Shown piece by piece: positions 7,485 through 15,736 of a DNA stretch of 35,273 nucleotides (positions within the stretch are counted from its first letter, which is position 1; each line of letters starts with the position of its first letter). Source of the DNA: an uncultured Rhodospira sp. (lineage in GTDB: Bacteria; Pseudomonadota; Alphaproteobacteria; Rhodospirillales; Rhodospirillaceae). The stretch is from NCBI RefSeq assembly GCF_937138205.1, contig NZ_CAKZOT010000029.1, positions 1 to 35,273 on the forward strand, read 5' to 3'. The notes beneath the pieces are model-generated. The model was given only the letters and a program-made list of their open reading frames with translations, ran no database searches and was not told where the DNA came from. Both the position numbers and the translations under genes were made by a program.

Positions 7485-8432
7485 ATGCCGCCCATCCCGT
7501 CCGAAGGTCCCGTCGTCATCCTTGGAGCCGGAGGCCCCACCGGCCTGCACCTCGCCCGGCTGATGATCGACCGGGGGCGGCGCGTGCGCGTGGTCGGCCG
7601 GTCGGAGGACAAACTGCTCCGGGTCTTCACCGGGTTGGGCGTCGAGCCCTTCGTCGCCGACCTGACCGACCCGACCGCCGCCGCCGAGGCGATGCGGGAC
7701 CACCCGCTGGCGTTCGACTGCGTCGGCACCCCCATGGACGCCCTGGAGGATCATCCGAAAACCGCCCGCGCCATCGCCGACGCGGCGGGGCGCACCGGTG
7801 CGCGGGTCGTCCATGTCTCCAGTTCCTGGTCGTACCTGCCCGTCCGCGCGCGGGACCTGCCCCTGAACGAGACCCACCCGCGCCAGCGGGGGCCGAAGCC
7901 GGCCCGCCTGCGCCGCGAAGCCGAGGATATCCTGCAGGAGGCCGGCGCCTGCATCACGCACCTGCCCGACTTCTATGGTCCGGGCGTTCACGCCAGCACG
8001 GCCCAGAAAGCCCTGCGGGAAGGGCTGGACCGCCGTCGCATCGGCTGGATCGGGCCGCGCCACTGTCCGCGTCCCTATGCCTACCTGCCGGATGCCATGC
8101 GCATCGTCGCCGACCTGTCGGCCCATTCGGAAGCCTACGGCCAGCGCTGGCTGATCCCCGGCAACGGCGACCTCACCGGGCGCGACATCGCCTGGCTGTG
8201 CGAACGCAACATCGGCCTCGCCGTGGCGGTGCAGACGTTCGGGCGCGCGACGCTGACGGTCGCAGCACCGTTCGACCGGACCCTGCGCGGCTTTTTGCCC
8301 CTCGTGCCGCACTACATGCGGCCCCTGTCCTTCGACACCAGCAAGCTTGAGGGCCTGCTCGGCCCGCAACGCCTGACCCCGCACGAGCAGGCGGTCAAGG
8401 CGACGCTGACATGGCTGGCCGAGCAGAGGTGA
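7485..8432 (+). CDS. NAD(P)-binding epimerase-like Rossmann protein (atypical SDR)
   Basis: The 315-residue protein opens with a Rossmann nucleotide-binding motif (VVILGAGGPTGLHLA, residues 10-24), followed by a basic strand end (VRVVGRS) that suggests NADP. Mid-protein strands (VVHVSSSWSYLP, then THLPDFYGPGV) follow the extended SDR/NAD-dependent epimerase fold. The classical catalytic Tyr-X3-Lys is not obvious where expected, so this may be an atypical SDR (NmrA-like or sugar-nucleotide-epimerase-like) with an unknown substrate. AAGGAG lies 8 bases before the ATG at 7485. The gene stands alone between the hairpin at 7389 and the convergent antitoxin gene. Product specificity is unknown. Confidence 0.75.
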   Translation: MPPIPSEGPVVILGAGGPTGLHLARLMIDRGRRVRVVGRSEDKLLRVFTGLGVEPFVADLTDPTAAAEAMRDHPLAFDCVGTPMDALEDHPKTARAIADAAGRTGARVVHVSSSWSYLPVRARDLPLNETHPRQRGPKPARLRREAEDILQEAGACITHLPDFYGPGVHASTAQKALREGLDRRRIGWIGPRHCPRPYAYLPDAMRIVADLSAHSEAYGQRWLIPGNGDLTGRDIAWLCERNIGLAVAVQTFGRATLTVAAPFDRTLRGFLPLVPHYMRPLSFDTSKLEGLLGPQRLTPHEQAVKATLTWLAEQR

Positions 8433-8569
8433 GGGCGGCTGACCTGGGGGCCCAACACAGGCTTTCCGAGGCGGCCGGGTTTTCGCCGGCAATCGTCGGC
8501 AAGAACCGCCACCCGTGGGCCACACGTCATCGTCAGGCTGGCGCGGTGTTGCGCGCGCCGGCCACGTCT

Positions 8570-8902
8570 TCACGAGAACAGGTCGTCGAGAGACACGTCG
8601 AGGGCCGCGGCGATCGCCTTCGCCGTCGTCAGGGACGGCGTCTTCTTCCCCTTTTCGATCTCGTTCAGCACGGACGCCGACATCCCGGCGGCCCGCGCCA
8701 GTTCATATTGCTTGAGCCCTTTTTCCTCACGCCAGATCGTGACAGGGCTTTCACCAGCAAGGATGCGTTTCACGTTTTGATGGCTGATCGTCGGCTCGTT
8801 CCGCCGCTCGGCGATCAACGCCATGTCTTCCAGATCCGCGATCCGCTGCTGCATTGCATCGTACTCGGCGCGACTGAGGGTGATGGTCTCGTTTTCAATC
8901 AT
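8570..8902 (-). CDS. XRE-family antitoxin of a RelE/HigB-type locus
   Basis: The 110-residue protein has an N-terminal segment (residues 1-50) of the kind seen in toxin-binding antitoxins (TLSRAEYDAMQQRIADLE). A C-terminal Cro/C1-type helix-turn-helix spans about residues 57-108 (LKQYELARAAGMSASVLNEI, then KTPSLTTAKAIAAAL). The ATG at 8902 is chosen because GGGGGTGAA lies just upstream. It lies about 100 bases downstream of the toxin gene, the toxin-first order typical of HigBA-like systems. It normally would bind the toxin and repress the operon. The reading frame is intact although its toxin partner is broken. Confidence 0.82.
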   Translation of the reverse strand: MIENETITLSRAEYDAMQQRIADLEDMALIAERRNEPTISHQNVKRILAGESPVTIWREEKGLKQYELARAAGMSASVLNEIEKGKKTPSLTTAKAIAAALDVSLDDLFS

Positions 8903-9003
8903 AGGTTCACCCCCATGATTCAGGACGACCCACGATGGAGCGCGGATCACGTCCACGTGCCCCCGACATCCTGCGGCTCCCGGACACAGGGGGATAAGCC
9001 GGT

Positions 9004-9257
9004 TCAATCATAGGCCCTGCTCCGATGGCGGACAGCCGTGACGACCATGACCGCAACAACGTCGTTCTCGATGACAAACAAGACACGGTAATCACCGACC
9101 CGAAGGCGGAACTGCTCCCGTCCCTTTAACGCCTTGACTTGATTCGTCAGGCTCTTCGGATCCTCGGCATATTGTTCATATTCGCGACGATCCCGCTCGC
9201 CGCCGCTCCAATTTTCCTCAGTTCCTTTAGCGCCTTGGCGGTATACCGGATATCCAT
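9004..9257 (-). pseudogene. Frameshifted RelE/ParE-superfamily toxin
   Basis: The N-terminal half reads from the ATG at 9257 as MDIRYTAKALKELRKIGAAAS and so on, a typical RelE start, but this frame stops at 9147. The C-terminal half (EQYAEDPKSL, REQFRLRVGDYRVLF, VVTAVRHRSRAYD, ending at 9004) is in another frame. Restoring one base near 9175-9184 would join the two into a normal protein of about 85 residues. So the gene carries a one-base deletion, or the assembly contains an error. Conserved toxin positions (the Arg in FRLRVGDYRVLF and the C-terminal Arg/Tyr) are still present. An alternative upstream start in the C-terminal frame gives an N-terminus unlike RelE. Confidence 0.78.
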
Positions 9258-9375
9258 GACCACGTTTTCGGTTGGGCGCAGCCATATTTGCCGAGAGCGA
9301 ATCGCTCGTCAACGCCGGAAAAAGACGCCCCCCCGCCAAGGGAGCGCCCTTTCGCAAGCCGCCCCCGGCGTCGGA

Positions 9376-9741
9376 TCAGACCGCGGCGGCGGTGGGCGCC
9401 GTGGGGCCGGGTTTGCCGTACTGGTTCTCGCCCTCCGTGCCCTTCTGGATCATGAGAATAATCAGCCAGATGGTGCCAATAATGGGAATCAGGCTGATCA
9501 GGACCCACCAGGCGGTCCGGTCGGTGTCATGAAGCCGGCGGATTGTCACGCCCAGGCTGGGCAGAAGCACGGCGAGGGAATAAAGCAGGGAGAGGACACC
9601 CAGGCCAAGGACGGCATCAATAACCGAAGCCACGACGATAAATATAATGTGGAACAACACGAAAAACCAGTACTCCGAGAGGCCAGCACGCCCATTGAAG
9701 TTTACATAATTCTTTGTCACGACATGAAGAAACCAGTTCAT
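9376..9741 (-). CDS. DUF805 inner-membrane protein
   Basis: The 121-residue protein has the DUF805 (YhaH-like) layout. It starts with a short amphipathic segment and the family's FNGRAGLSEYWFFVLF, has about four hydrophobic helices, and carries the conserved TIRRLHDTDRTAWW between helices two and three. A short Ala/Pro/Thr tail ends the protein. GGGAGGGGAG is positioned just before the ATG. The function of DUF805 proteins is unknown. It has no evident operon partner: the broken toxin gene lies downstream, and a 188-base gap separates it from the mlaF end. Confidence 0.85.
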   Translation of the reverse strand: MNWFLHVVTKNYVNFNGRAGLSEYWFFVLFHIIFIVVASVIDAVLGLGVLSLLYSLAVLLPSLGVTIRRLHDTDRTAWWVLISLIPIIGTIWLIILMIQKGTEGENQYGKPGPTAPTAAAV

Positions 9742-9929
9742 CGCACTCCCCTCCCGTCGACTTCATTATTCGACCGCCAAGCACCCGCATCCAAAACGGA
9801 TACCGTCCGGGCAGCCTCTCGGCGCGGCGTGTATGGTAGCAGAAGCGGCTCGCCCCCGAAACAACGTCATTGCCCTGAGCCCGCTCGCGGCGGTCCCGTT
9901 GGCCCTACGCCTCGATCCTTGACTCTTTT

Positions 9930-10724
9930 TTACGCCTCCGCCTCGGCTTCCTCGGTGATCGGGCCGTCGGCGCGGCCGTGCACGAACTGATCGACGTACC
10001 CATCGCCGCTGTCGAACACGGCCTTCGCCGGCCCCACCCAGATCAGCCGCCCCTTGTAGAGCATGGCGATGCGGTCGCCGATCTTGGTGGCGCTGGCCAT
10101 GTCGTGGGTGATCGACAGGGCCGTGGCCCCCAGGTCCTTGGTGGTGGCGACGATCAGGTCGTTGATGACGTCGGCCATGATCGGATCGAGGCCCGTCGTC
10201 GGCTCGTCGAAGAACACGACGTCCGGCCGCGCGGCGATGGCCCGGGCCAGCCCGACCCGCTTCTGCATCCCGCCGGACAGCTCGGCCGGGACCAGGTCGG
10301 CGACGCGCGGATGCAGGCCGACCTGGTCCAGGCATTCCATCGCCCGGGCACGGGCCTCGGGACGGCGGGCGCGGCGGCCCTGGATCAGGCCGAACGCCAC
10401 GTTCTCCCACACCTGCAGGCTGTCGAACAGGGCGGCCCCCTGGAACAACATGCCGATATGGGCGTTGACGCGGTCGCGGGCGCGGCCGGTGAGGCCCACG
10501 GTCTCCTCGCCGTCGATGGCGATGGACCCGGCATCAGGGCGCAACAGACCGAGGATGCATTTCAGCAGCACGGACTTGCCGCTACCCGAGCCGCCGATCA
10601 CCACCAAGGACTCGCCGGCCGCGACGTCCAGGTCGATGCCGTCCAGCACCACGTTGGCGCCGAACCGCTTGGTCACGCCGCGCAGGCGGAGTTTGGGGAC
10701 GGCGCTGTCCTGGCGCGGGGTCAT
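9930..10724 (-). CDS. mlaF: Mla-type phospholipid ABC transporter ATPase MlaF
   Basis: The 264-residue ATPase has Walker A GGSGSGKS at residues 44-51, signature LSGGMQKR at 149-156, Walker B VVFFDEP at 169-175 and the switch histidine in SITHD at 207. The QKR after LSGGM and the ELSGGMQKRVGLARA context are typical of the MlaF/TTG2A group, which powers lipid transport between the inner and outer membranes. It follows mlaE by 19 bases in the same operon. The MlaD (MCE) and MlaC partners are not in the window; mlaD may lie elsewhere. An acidic C-terminal tail (EEAEAEA) is lineage-specific. Confidence 0.92.
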   Translation of the reverse strand: MTPRQDSAVPKLRLRGVTKRFGANVVLDGIDLDVAAGESLVVIGGSGSGKSVLLKCILGLLRPDAGSIAIDGEETVGLTGRARDRVNAHIGMLFQGAALFDSLQVWENVAFGLIQGRRARRPEARARAMECLDQVGLHPRVADLVPAELSGGMQKRVGLARAIAARPDVVFFDEPTTGLDPIMADVINDLIVATTKDLGATALSITHDMASATKIGDRIAMLYKGRLIWVGPAKAVFDSGDGYVDQFVHGRADGPITEEAEAEA

Positions 10725-10743
10725 GGCGGGTCCGTCCTGCAGC

Positions 10744-11517
10744 CTATTGGGCGAAGAAGAGTTCGGTGACGACGTAGTTCAGGATCAGGATCAGGATCGA
10801 GGCGGAGACCACCGCGTTGGTGGTCGCGGCGCCCACACCCTGGGCGCCACCCCGGGAATAGTACCCGTGATAGCAGCCCATCAAGGCGATGACGAAGCCG
10901 AACACCGCCGCCTTCACCAAGCCGGAGACCACGTCGGTGACCTCCAGGAACTCGACCGTTCGCTCGATGTAGATGGCCGGGTTGAAGCCCAGCTTGGTGG
11001 TGCCGATCAGGTAGCCGCCGAACACGCCAATGATGTCGCCGACCAGCACCAGCACGGGCAGCATGGTGACCCCGGCGATCAGGCGGGGCGCGACCAGGTA
11101 CTTGAACGGGTTGGTCGACAGGGTGGTCAGGGCGTCGATCTGCTCGGTCACCCGCATGGTGCCGATCTCGGCGGCCATGGCGGCGCCGATGCGCCCGGCG
11201 ACCATCAGCCCGGCCAGCACCGGCCCCAGCTCGCGGGTGATGGAGATGACCACCACCGTGGCCACCGCGCCCTCGGCCGAGAAGCGCGCGAACCCGACAT
11301 GGGTTTGCAGGGCCAACACCATACCCGAGAAAAACGTCGTCAGCCCGACCACCGGCAGGGAGTAGTAGCCGATTTCCACCATCTGACGGGCGATCAGGCG
11401 CGGAAAGAACGGCGGGCGCACCATGTGGCCCACCGAACGGCCGGTGAAGATGGCGAACCGGCCGACCTGCTGGACGAAGGCAAGGAAGACGCGCCCGACG
11501 ATGGCCAGGAAGTTCAC
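10744..11517 (-). CDS. mlaE: Mla-type ABC transporter permease MlaE
   Basis: The 257-residue integral membrane permease of the MlaE/YrbE family has the conserved RELGPVLAGLMVAGRIGAA stretch and the EIGTMRVTEQIDAL motif in the middle, both hallmarks of the family, and several C-terminal membrane helices. I chose the GTG start at 11517. It sits 4 bases after the alr stop with AAGGAC upstream, and the resulting N-terminus (MNFLAIVGR) is typical. A longer version from 11577 would overlap alr by 56 bases. It works with MlaF to move phospholipids, probably keeping outer-membrane asymmetry. It has no N-terminal STAS domain. Confidence 0.92.
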   Translation of the reverse strand: MNFLAIVGRVFLAFVQQVGRFAIFTGRSVGHMVRPPFFPRLIARQMVEIGYYSLPVVGLTTFFSGMVLALQTHVGFARFSAEGAVATVVVISITRELGPVLAGLMVAGRIGAAMAAEIGTMRVTEQIDALTTLSTNPFKYLVAPRLIAGVTMLPVLVLVGDIIGVFGGYLIGTTKLGFNPAIYIERTVEFLEVTDVVSGLVKAAVFGFVIALMGCYHGYYSRGGAQGVGAATTNAVVSASILILILNYVVTELFFAQ

Positions 11518-11521
11518 GGCG

Positions 11522-12718
11522 TCATGTCCTTTCGGTTCCTCCGCCCGGCGCGTCCCCACCGAGAGACCGGCGGGCATACCGGAACCCCAGCGCGGTCAGG
11601 ATCTCGTAGCCTATGGTCCCGGCGCGGGCGGCCAGATCGTCAACCGGGTTGTGGGGTCCGATCAGATCGATCAGGTCGCCCGGCCGCACCGGTCGTGTCT
11701 CCGGAACGGCACTGACATCAAAGGTGACAAGGTCCATCGAGACTCGGCCGACCAGCGGGACCGGCGTCTCCCCGATGTATCCCGTGATCCGGCCACTACA
11801 GGCGCGCGGCAGCCCGTCGGCATACCCGACCCCCGCCGTGGCGATGCGACTCCCGGCCGCGCTCCGATGGCTCGCACCATAGCCAACGGCCACGGGAGCG
11901 TCAACGTGACGCACCTGAAGGATGCGCGCCTGCAGGCGAACCACGGCGGCCATGGGGTTGGGGCGGCCGGGCGTCGGATTGACGCCGTACAACGCCACCC
12001 CCGGGCGGGCCAGGTCATGATGGGCGTCCGACCCCAGGAAGACTCCGGACGAGTTGGCGAGGCTGCCGGGCACGCCCGGGAAGGCCTCTCGCACGGCGGC
12101 GAAGGCCTTGAGCTGTTGGGCGTTCATGGGATGGCCCGGCATGTCGGCACACGCCAAGTGGCTCATCACCAGCACGGGGGTGAACGGCTCCAGCGCCCGC
12201 CGGTCGCGCCGCAAGGCCTCCAGCTCGGCCGGCGTCAGGCCCAGGCGCGTCATGCCGGTGTCGACGTGGATCGCGGCCGGCGCGCCCGGCACGTGGGCGC
12301 GCGCGTGCGCGGCCCAGCCGTCGATCTGCTCGCGGCTGTTCAGCACCGGGATCAGGCCGGCGTCGGTGAACGCGGCCTCCGTACCCGGGGTCGGGCCGGA
12401 CAGCACGAACAGCCGGCAATCGCGCGGCAGGGTGGGGGCGACCCGTAGGCCCTCGTCCAACTGGGCGACGAAGAACGTGCGGCAACCCGCGCCAACCAGC
12501 GCCCGCGCCACGGTCGTATCGCCCAGGCCGTATCCATTGGCCTTGATGACGCCGGCGCACGCTGCGCCCGGGCGCAGGCGATCCCGCAGCCAGCGCCAGT
12601 TGCCGGCCAGCGCGTCCAGATCGATGGTCAGGATGCCGTTCGCATGGGGCGCGGCCCCCGCGTCAGCGGACGGAATGGGGGCGGACGGGATGGGAGCGAA
12701 TGGCGGACCGGCGGACAT
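11522..12718 (-). CDS. alr: Alanine racemase
   Basis: The 398-residue PLP-dependent fold-type III racemase makes D-alanine for peptidoglycan. The PLP lysine is in GVIKANGYGLG (Lys59) and the second catalytic base in VGYGASHR (Tyr280). The barrel motif HVDTGMTRLGL and the C-terminal domain segment GRVSMDLVTFDV are also present. The first 27 residues are a Pro/Ala-rich extension with a small PIPSA repeat. Its ATG overlaps the dnaB stop by one base (TGATG), implying translational coupling. The dnaB-alr pairing is common in proteobacteria. Confidence 0.94.
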   Translation of the reverse strand: MSAGPPFAPIPSAPIPSADAGAAPHANGILTIDLDALAGNWRWLRDRLRPGAACAGVIKANGYGLGDTTVARALVGAGCRTFFVAQLDEGLRVAPTLPRDCRLFVLSGPTPGTEAAFTDAGLIPVLNSREQIDGWAAHARAHVPGAPAAIHVDTGMTRLGLTPAELEALRRDRRALEPFTPVLVMSHLACADMPGHPMNAQQLKAFAAVREAFPGVPGSLANSSGVFLGSDAHHDLARPGVALYGVNPTPGRPNPMAAVVRLQARILQVRHVDAPVAVGYGASHRSAAGSRIATAGVGYADGLPRACSGRITGYIGETPVPLVGRVSMDLVTFDVSAVPETRPVRPGDLIDLIGPHNPVDDLAARAGTIGYEILTALGFRYARRSLGGDAPGGGTERT

Positions 12719-14238
12719 CAGAACGCCGGCCCGTCCGGCGCGTCGGAGGCTTCCAGGTTGCCGAACCGGGTATAGGTGCCGTCGAAGAACAGCCGCACCG
12801 CGCCGATGGGGCCGTGCCGCTGCTTGGCGACGATCACCTCCGCCACGTTGTGCGCCTTTTCGCACCGTTCCAGCCACTTCTGATGCCGCTCGGCGTACTT
12901 GTCACCGCTTTCCTCGGCGCGCTGCGTGGGTTCCGCCCGCTCCAGGTAGTACTGTTCGCGGAACACGAACATGACCACGTCGGCGTCCTGCTCGATGGAC
13001 CCGGATTCACGCAGATCGGCAAGCTGGGGCCGCTTGTCCTCGCGCTGCTCGACGGCGCGGGAAAGCTGCGACAGGGCGATGACGGGCACGTTCAGTTCCT
13101 TGGCCAGCGCCTTCAGGCCGCGCGTGATGGCCGAGACCTCCTGCACGCGCGAATCCGAATTGCCCATCTTGCCCGGACTCATGAGCTGCAGGTAGTCCAC
13201 GACCACCAGGGCCAGCCCCTTCTGCCGCGCCAGCCGGCGGCAGCGGGTGCGCATGGCCGACACGGTCAGGGCCGGCGTGTCGTCGATATGCAGCGGGATG
13301 CGGTGCAGGTCGGTGCTTTCCACCACCAGCCGTTCGAAATCCTCGTTCGACAGCTCGCCGGTGCGGATCTTGTGCGACGACACCTCGATCCGCTCGGCCA
13401 GGATACGGGTGGCGAGCTGCTCGGCGCTCATTTCCAGCGAGAAGAAGGCGACCGCCTTGCCCTGGTGTTCCTCGTCGGCCTCGTCCGTGCAGTACTTCGC
13501 CGCGTTGAAGGCGATGTTGGTGGCCAGGGCCGTCTTGCCCATGGACGGGCGCCCGGCCAGGATCAGCAGGTCGGAGGCATGGAGGCCGCCCAGCTTGCGG
13601 TCCAGGTCCAGAAGGCCGGTGGTGATGCCGGCCAGACGCCCTTCCCGCCGGTGCGCCGCCTCGGCCATGTCGATGGCCGTGACCAGCGCCGACTTGAACT
13701 CGTGCAGCCCACCGTCGTACTGGCCGTGCGTGGCGAGGTCATACAGCCGCTGCTCGCCAGCCTCGATCAGATCGGTGGCGCTGATGTCGATGTCGTTGTC
13801 GTGCGCCTCGTTGACCATGTCGGTGCCCAGCCCTATGAGCTGGCGCCGCAGGTAGTAGTCGTGGATCAGGCGCGCGTAGTCATGCGCGTTGATGATGGTG
13901 ACCACCGACCCCATCAACGCGGCCAGATAGCGCGCGCCGCCCAGGTCGGAAAGCTCGTCGGCCGAGTCGACGAACGGCTTGACCGTCACCGGATTTGCGA
14001 CCTGGCCCCGTTCAATCAGCCGCTGGCAGACATCGTAGATGAGCGCGTGCCCGGGGTGGGTGAAATGCTCCGGGCGCAGAAACTCGCCGGCCTTTTCCAG
14101 CACCCGGTTGTTGGACAACAGGGCGCCCAGGAAGGCCTGTTCCGCCTCCAGGCTGGCGGGGGGCGCGCGAAAGCCGGCGTGCGCCGCGCCGTCCGCGTCG
14201 GACTCGGCGTCCGGGGGGAGAGTGCTTGTCGTGTCCAT
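12718..14238 (-). CDS. dnaB: Replicative DNA helicase DnaB
   Basis: The 506-residue protein has the DnaB N-terminal helical domain (about residues 25-130, with EAEQAFLGALLSNN) and the RecA-like helicase core. The core has Walker A GRPSMGKT at residues 229-236, Walker B in LVVVDYLQLM, and RESGSIEQDADVVMFV near the end. This is the hexameric 5'-3' helicase of the replication fork. The first 25 residues are an acidic, polar extension. TGAGG precedes the ATG. It is the first gene of the minus-strand run dnaB-alr-mlaE-mlaF. No intein is present. Confidence 0.96.
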   Translation of the reverse strand: MDTTSTLPPDAESDADGAAHAGFRAPPASLEAEQAFLGALLSNNRVLEKAGEFLRPEHFTHPGHALIYDVCQRLIERGQVANPVTVKPFVDSADELSDLGGARYLAALMGSVVTIINAHDYARLIHDYYLRRQLIGLGTDMVNEAHDNDIDISATDLIEAGEQRLYDLATHGQYDGGLHEFKSALVTAIDMAEAAHRREGRLAGITTGLLDLDRKLGGLHASDLLILAGRPSMGKTALATNIAFNAAKYCTDEADEEHQGKAVAFFSLEMSAEQLATRILAERIEVSSHKIRTGELSNEDFERLVVESTDLHRIPLHIDDTPALTVSAMRTRCRRLARQKGLALVVVDYLQLMSPGKMGNSDSRVQEVSAITRGLKALAKELNVPVIALSQLSRAVEQREDKRPQLADLRESGSIEQDADVVMFVFREQYYLERAEPTQRAEESGDKYAERHQKWLERCEKAHNVAEVIVAKQRHGPIGAVRLFFDGTYTRFGNLEASDAPDGPAF

Positions 14239-14327
14239 GCCTCAGCATAGCGCGTCAGCGATGCGAGGCCGAGATCCAGCGCGCCTGTGGAAAAGGGGGA
14301 TATCGGGGACAGGACGGGGCCGGTCCG

Positions 14328-14435
14328 CTCAGAGCCCGTCCGGAAAGTCTTGAAGACCGCAATATGTGGGGTGCGGGTCCCCAGAACGAACACCGTCCGT
14401 GGTGCCCATAAGGGCTTTCCGGACAGACACTCAGA
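14328..14435. mobile_element. Possible small IS-end or MITE-like element
   Basis: GTCCGGAAAG (14338-14347) and its exact complement CTTTCCGGAC (14415-14424) point towards each other. They are flanked by the direct repeat CTCAGA at 14328-14333 and 14430-14435, which could be a target-site duplication. The interior of about 67 bases codes for nothing. The right flank overlaps the stop of the hypothetical gene at 14431. The arms resemble ends of IS5-like elements, but I cannot assign a family. The repeats are short and could be coincidence. Confidence 0.4.
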
Positions 14436-14709
14436 CAGTGGCGGCCGGGCTTTGCGCGTCGAGCGCCTGACGCACGACGCAGGTGACAAGGCGCTCCGCC
14501 GTGAACAGCGAGGTGGTCGGGTGCCGTTCCAGGAACGCGCCGACGGCGGCCCGCCAGGCGCGCCGTTCGCACTCGCCGTGGTCCAGCGCCGCGTTCAGGG
14601 CCTCAACCACCGCCTCCCGGTCGGACGAACTCAATAGGTTACCGGTCGAGTCGGACACTCCATTCCGGGATGGATCAAACTTAAACAGAATCCGCTCATC
14701 CTGTTGCAT
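14431..14709 (-). CDS. Hypothetical small cytoplasmic protein
   Basis: The 92-residue protein has no recognised domain. It starts MQQDERILFKFDP, has a serine-rich turn and then a mostly helical, alanine-rich region with three histidines, and ends QALDAQSPAATV. No signal peptide or membrane helix is seen. The ATG at 14709 has AGGAG 9 bases upstream; the frame remains open to 14811 without a better start. It lies alone between dnaB and the gamma-carbonic anhydrase gene. Its 3' end touches the possible MITE at 14328-14435, which may have changed its last residues. Coding status is likely but not certain. Confidence 0.55.
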   Translation of the reverse strand: MQQDERILFKFDPSRNGVSDSTGNLLSSSDREAVVEALNAALDHGECERRAWRAAVGAFLERHPTTSLFTAERLVTCVVRQALDAQSPAATV

Positions 14710-14980
14710 CGAGGGTCTCCTACCCTTCCCATAAACGCGGCGCGATGGTCCTTCCATCGCCTGTTCTGCCGCCCGAGACGCCGCATCTGATGCGCAAGGG
14801 ACGCATGGCACGGTCGCATGTCCCGGTTCAAGTCACGTTCAATATATATCACACCCGACCGAGCGGTTCTATGGCACCCGTCACATTTCGTCAGCACAGT
14901 GACACGCCAAGGTTTTGATTATTCGTTGATTTTGCCAAAATGTAACAATTCCGGGTGTTTCGCGCCCTGAATATTGCGGG

Positions 14981-15580
14981 CTACCGCTCCACTTGATACA
15001 AGGGCTTGAGGTCGGGCCATTCGACCGTGGGCCGATTCGGCTCCGGTTCCGGCAGCGGATCGGCGAGCCGCAAGCCGGTCCGGCAGCGCTGGGCCAATGC
15101 CTGATATTGCCGCGTGGCCTCCATCTTCCACGCGAACTCGGTGTCGGTGACCTGTCGGACCACCTTTCCCGGGATCCCGGCCACCAGCGAGCGGGCCGGG
15201 AACCGGCTTCCGGCCTTGACGAAACATTGAGCCGCCACAAGGCTTTCCGGTCCGATGACCGCCCCGTCCATGACGACGCTGTTCATGCCCACCAGGGCGG
15301 CGCGCCCGATTCGCGCGCTGTGCAGCACGGCGCCGTGGCCGATGTGCCCGTCCGCCTCAACCACCGTGTCCGTGCCCTGAAAGCCGTGCATGGTACAGTT
15401 GTCCTGGATGTTACTGCCCTCCTCCAGGATGATGCGGCCGAAGTCCCCCCGCAGCGAGGCCGATGGCCCGACATAGACCCCCGCCCCGATGATCACATCG
15501 CCGATCAGGATGGCGGTCGGATGAACGAAGGCCGTGGGGTGGACAACGGGAACGACATCCTCGAAGGCATAGATGGGCAT
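14981..15580 (-). CDS. PaaY-like gamma-carbonic anhydrase family protein
   Basis: The 199-residue left-handed beta-helix protein is made of hexapeptide repeats over about residues 12-140. The gamma-carbonic anhydrase metal signature is visible: [11 protein letters not shown] (His65) and [10 protein letters not shown] (His82, His87). The extra C-terminal part after residue 150 and the overall length fit the PaaY/CaiE subgroup, whose PaaY member is a thioesterase-like protein of phenylacetate degradation. No paa genes are nearby, so a carbonic anhydrase or acyl-CoA-related role is open. The gene stands alone, and its start lies about 155 bases from the ISAs1 inverted repeat. Confidence 0.85.
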   Translation of the reverse strand: MPIYAFEDVVPVVHPTAFVHPTAILIGDVIIGAGVYVGPSASLRGDFGRIILEEGSNIQDNCTMHGFQGTDTVVEADGHIGHGAVLHSARIGRAALVGMNSVVMDGAVIGPESLVAAQCFVKAGSRFPARSLVAGIPGKVVRQVTDTEFAWKMEATRQYQALAQRCRTGLRLADPLPEPEPNRPTVEWPDLKPLYQVER

Positions 15581-15687
15581 CGGCGGGGCTCCTGGCGGGG
15601 GCGGAGGTCAAGACCGGCGGCTTTCCATACGCCACCGTCTGGACGCCATCGTGACCACGCCCGCGCCCCCAGGCAAGGAGGAACCCG

Positions 15688-15736
15688 ATGCCGACGGACT
15701 CGTGGCGGCCTGATGCCTACCTGACCTTACCTTCGC
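15688..15736 (+). pseudogene. Gene start cut off by the ISAs1 element
   Basis: A strong ribosome-binding site (AAGGAGG) precedes an ATG at 15688 that encodes MPTDSWRPDAYLTLPS before the IS inverted repeat begins at 15737. The frame then runs into the IS and stops at 15774. The peptide resembles the N-terminus of some SAM-dependent methyltransferases (W-x-P-D-A-Y), but 16 residues are too few to be sure. No continuation is seen on the far side of the element, where the opposite-strand polymerase gene begins. Confidence 0.35.

Noticed and set aside
9175-9184. Programmed ribosomal frameshift in the toxin gene
   Set aside because: No slippery heptamer or downstream structure is evident at the junction; a plain deletion or sequencing error is simpler.
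14812-14980. AT-rich gap as a possible origin or small RNA gene
   Set aside because: Only 169 bases, with no DnaA-box cluster, no convincing stem-loop and no clear promoter; it may simply hold the promoter for the small hypothetical gene.
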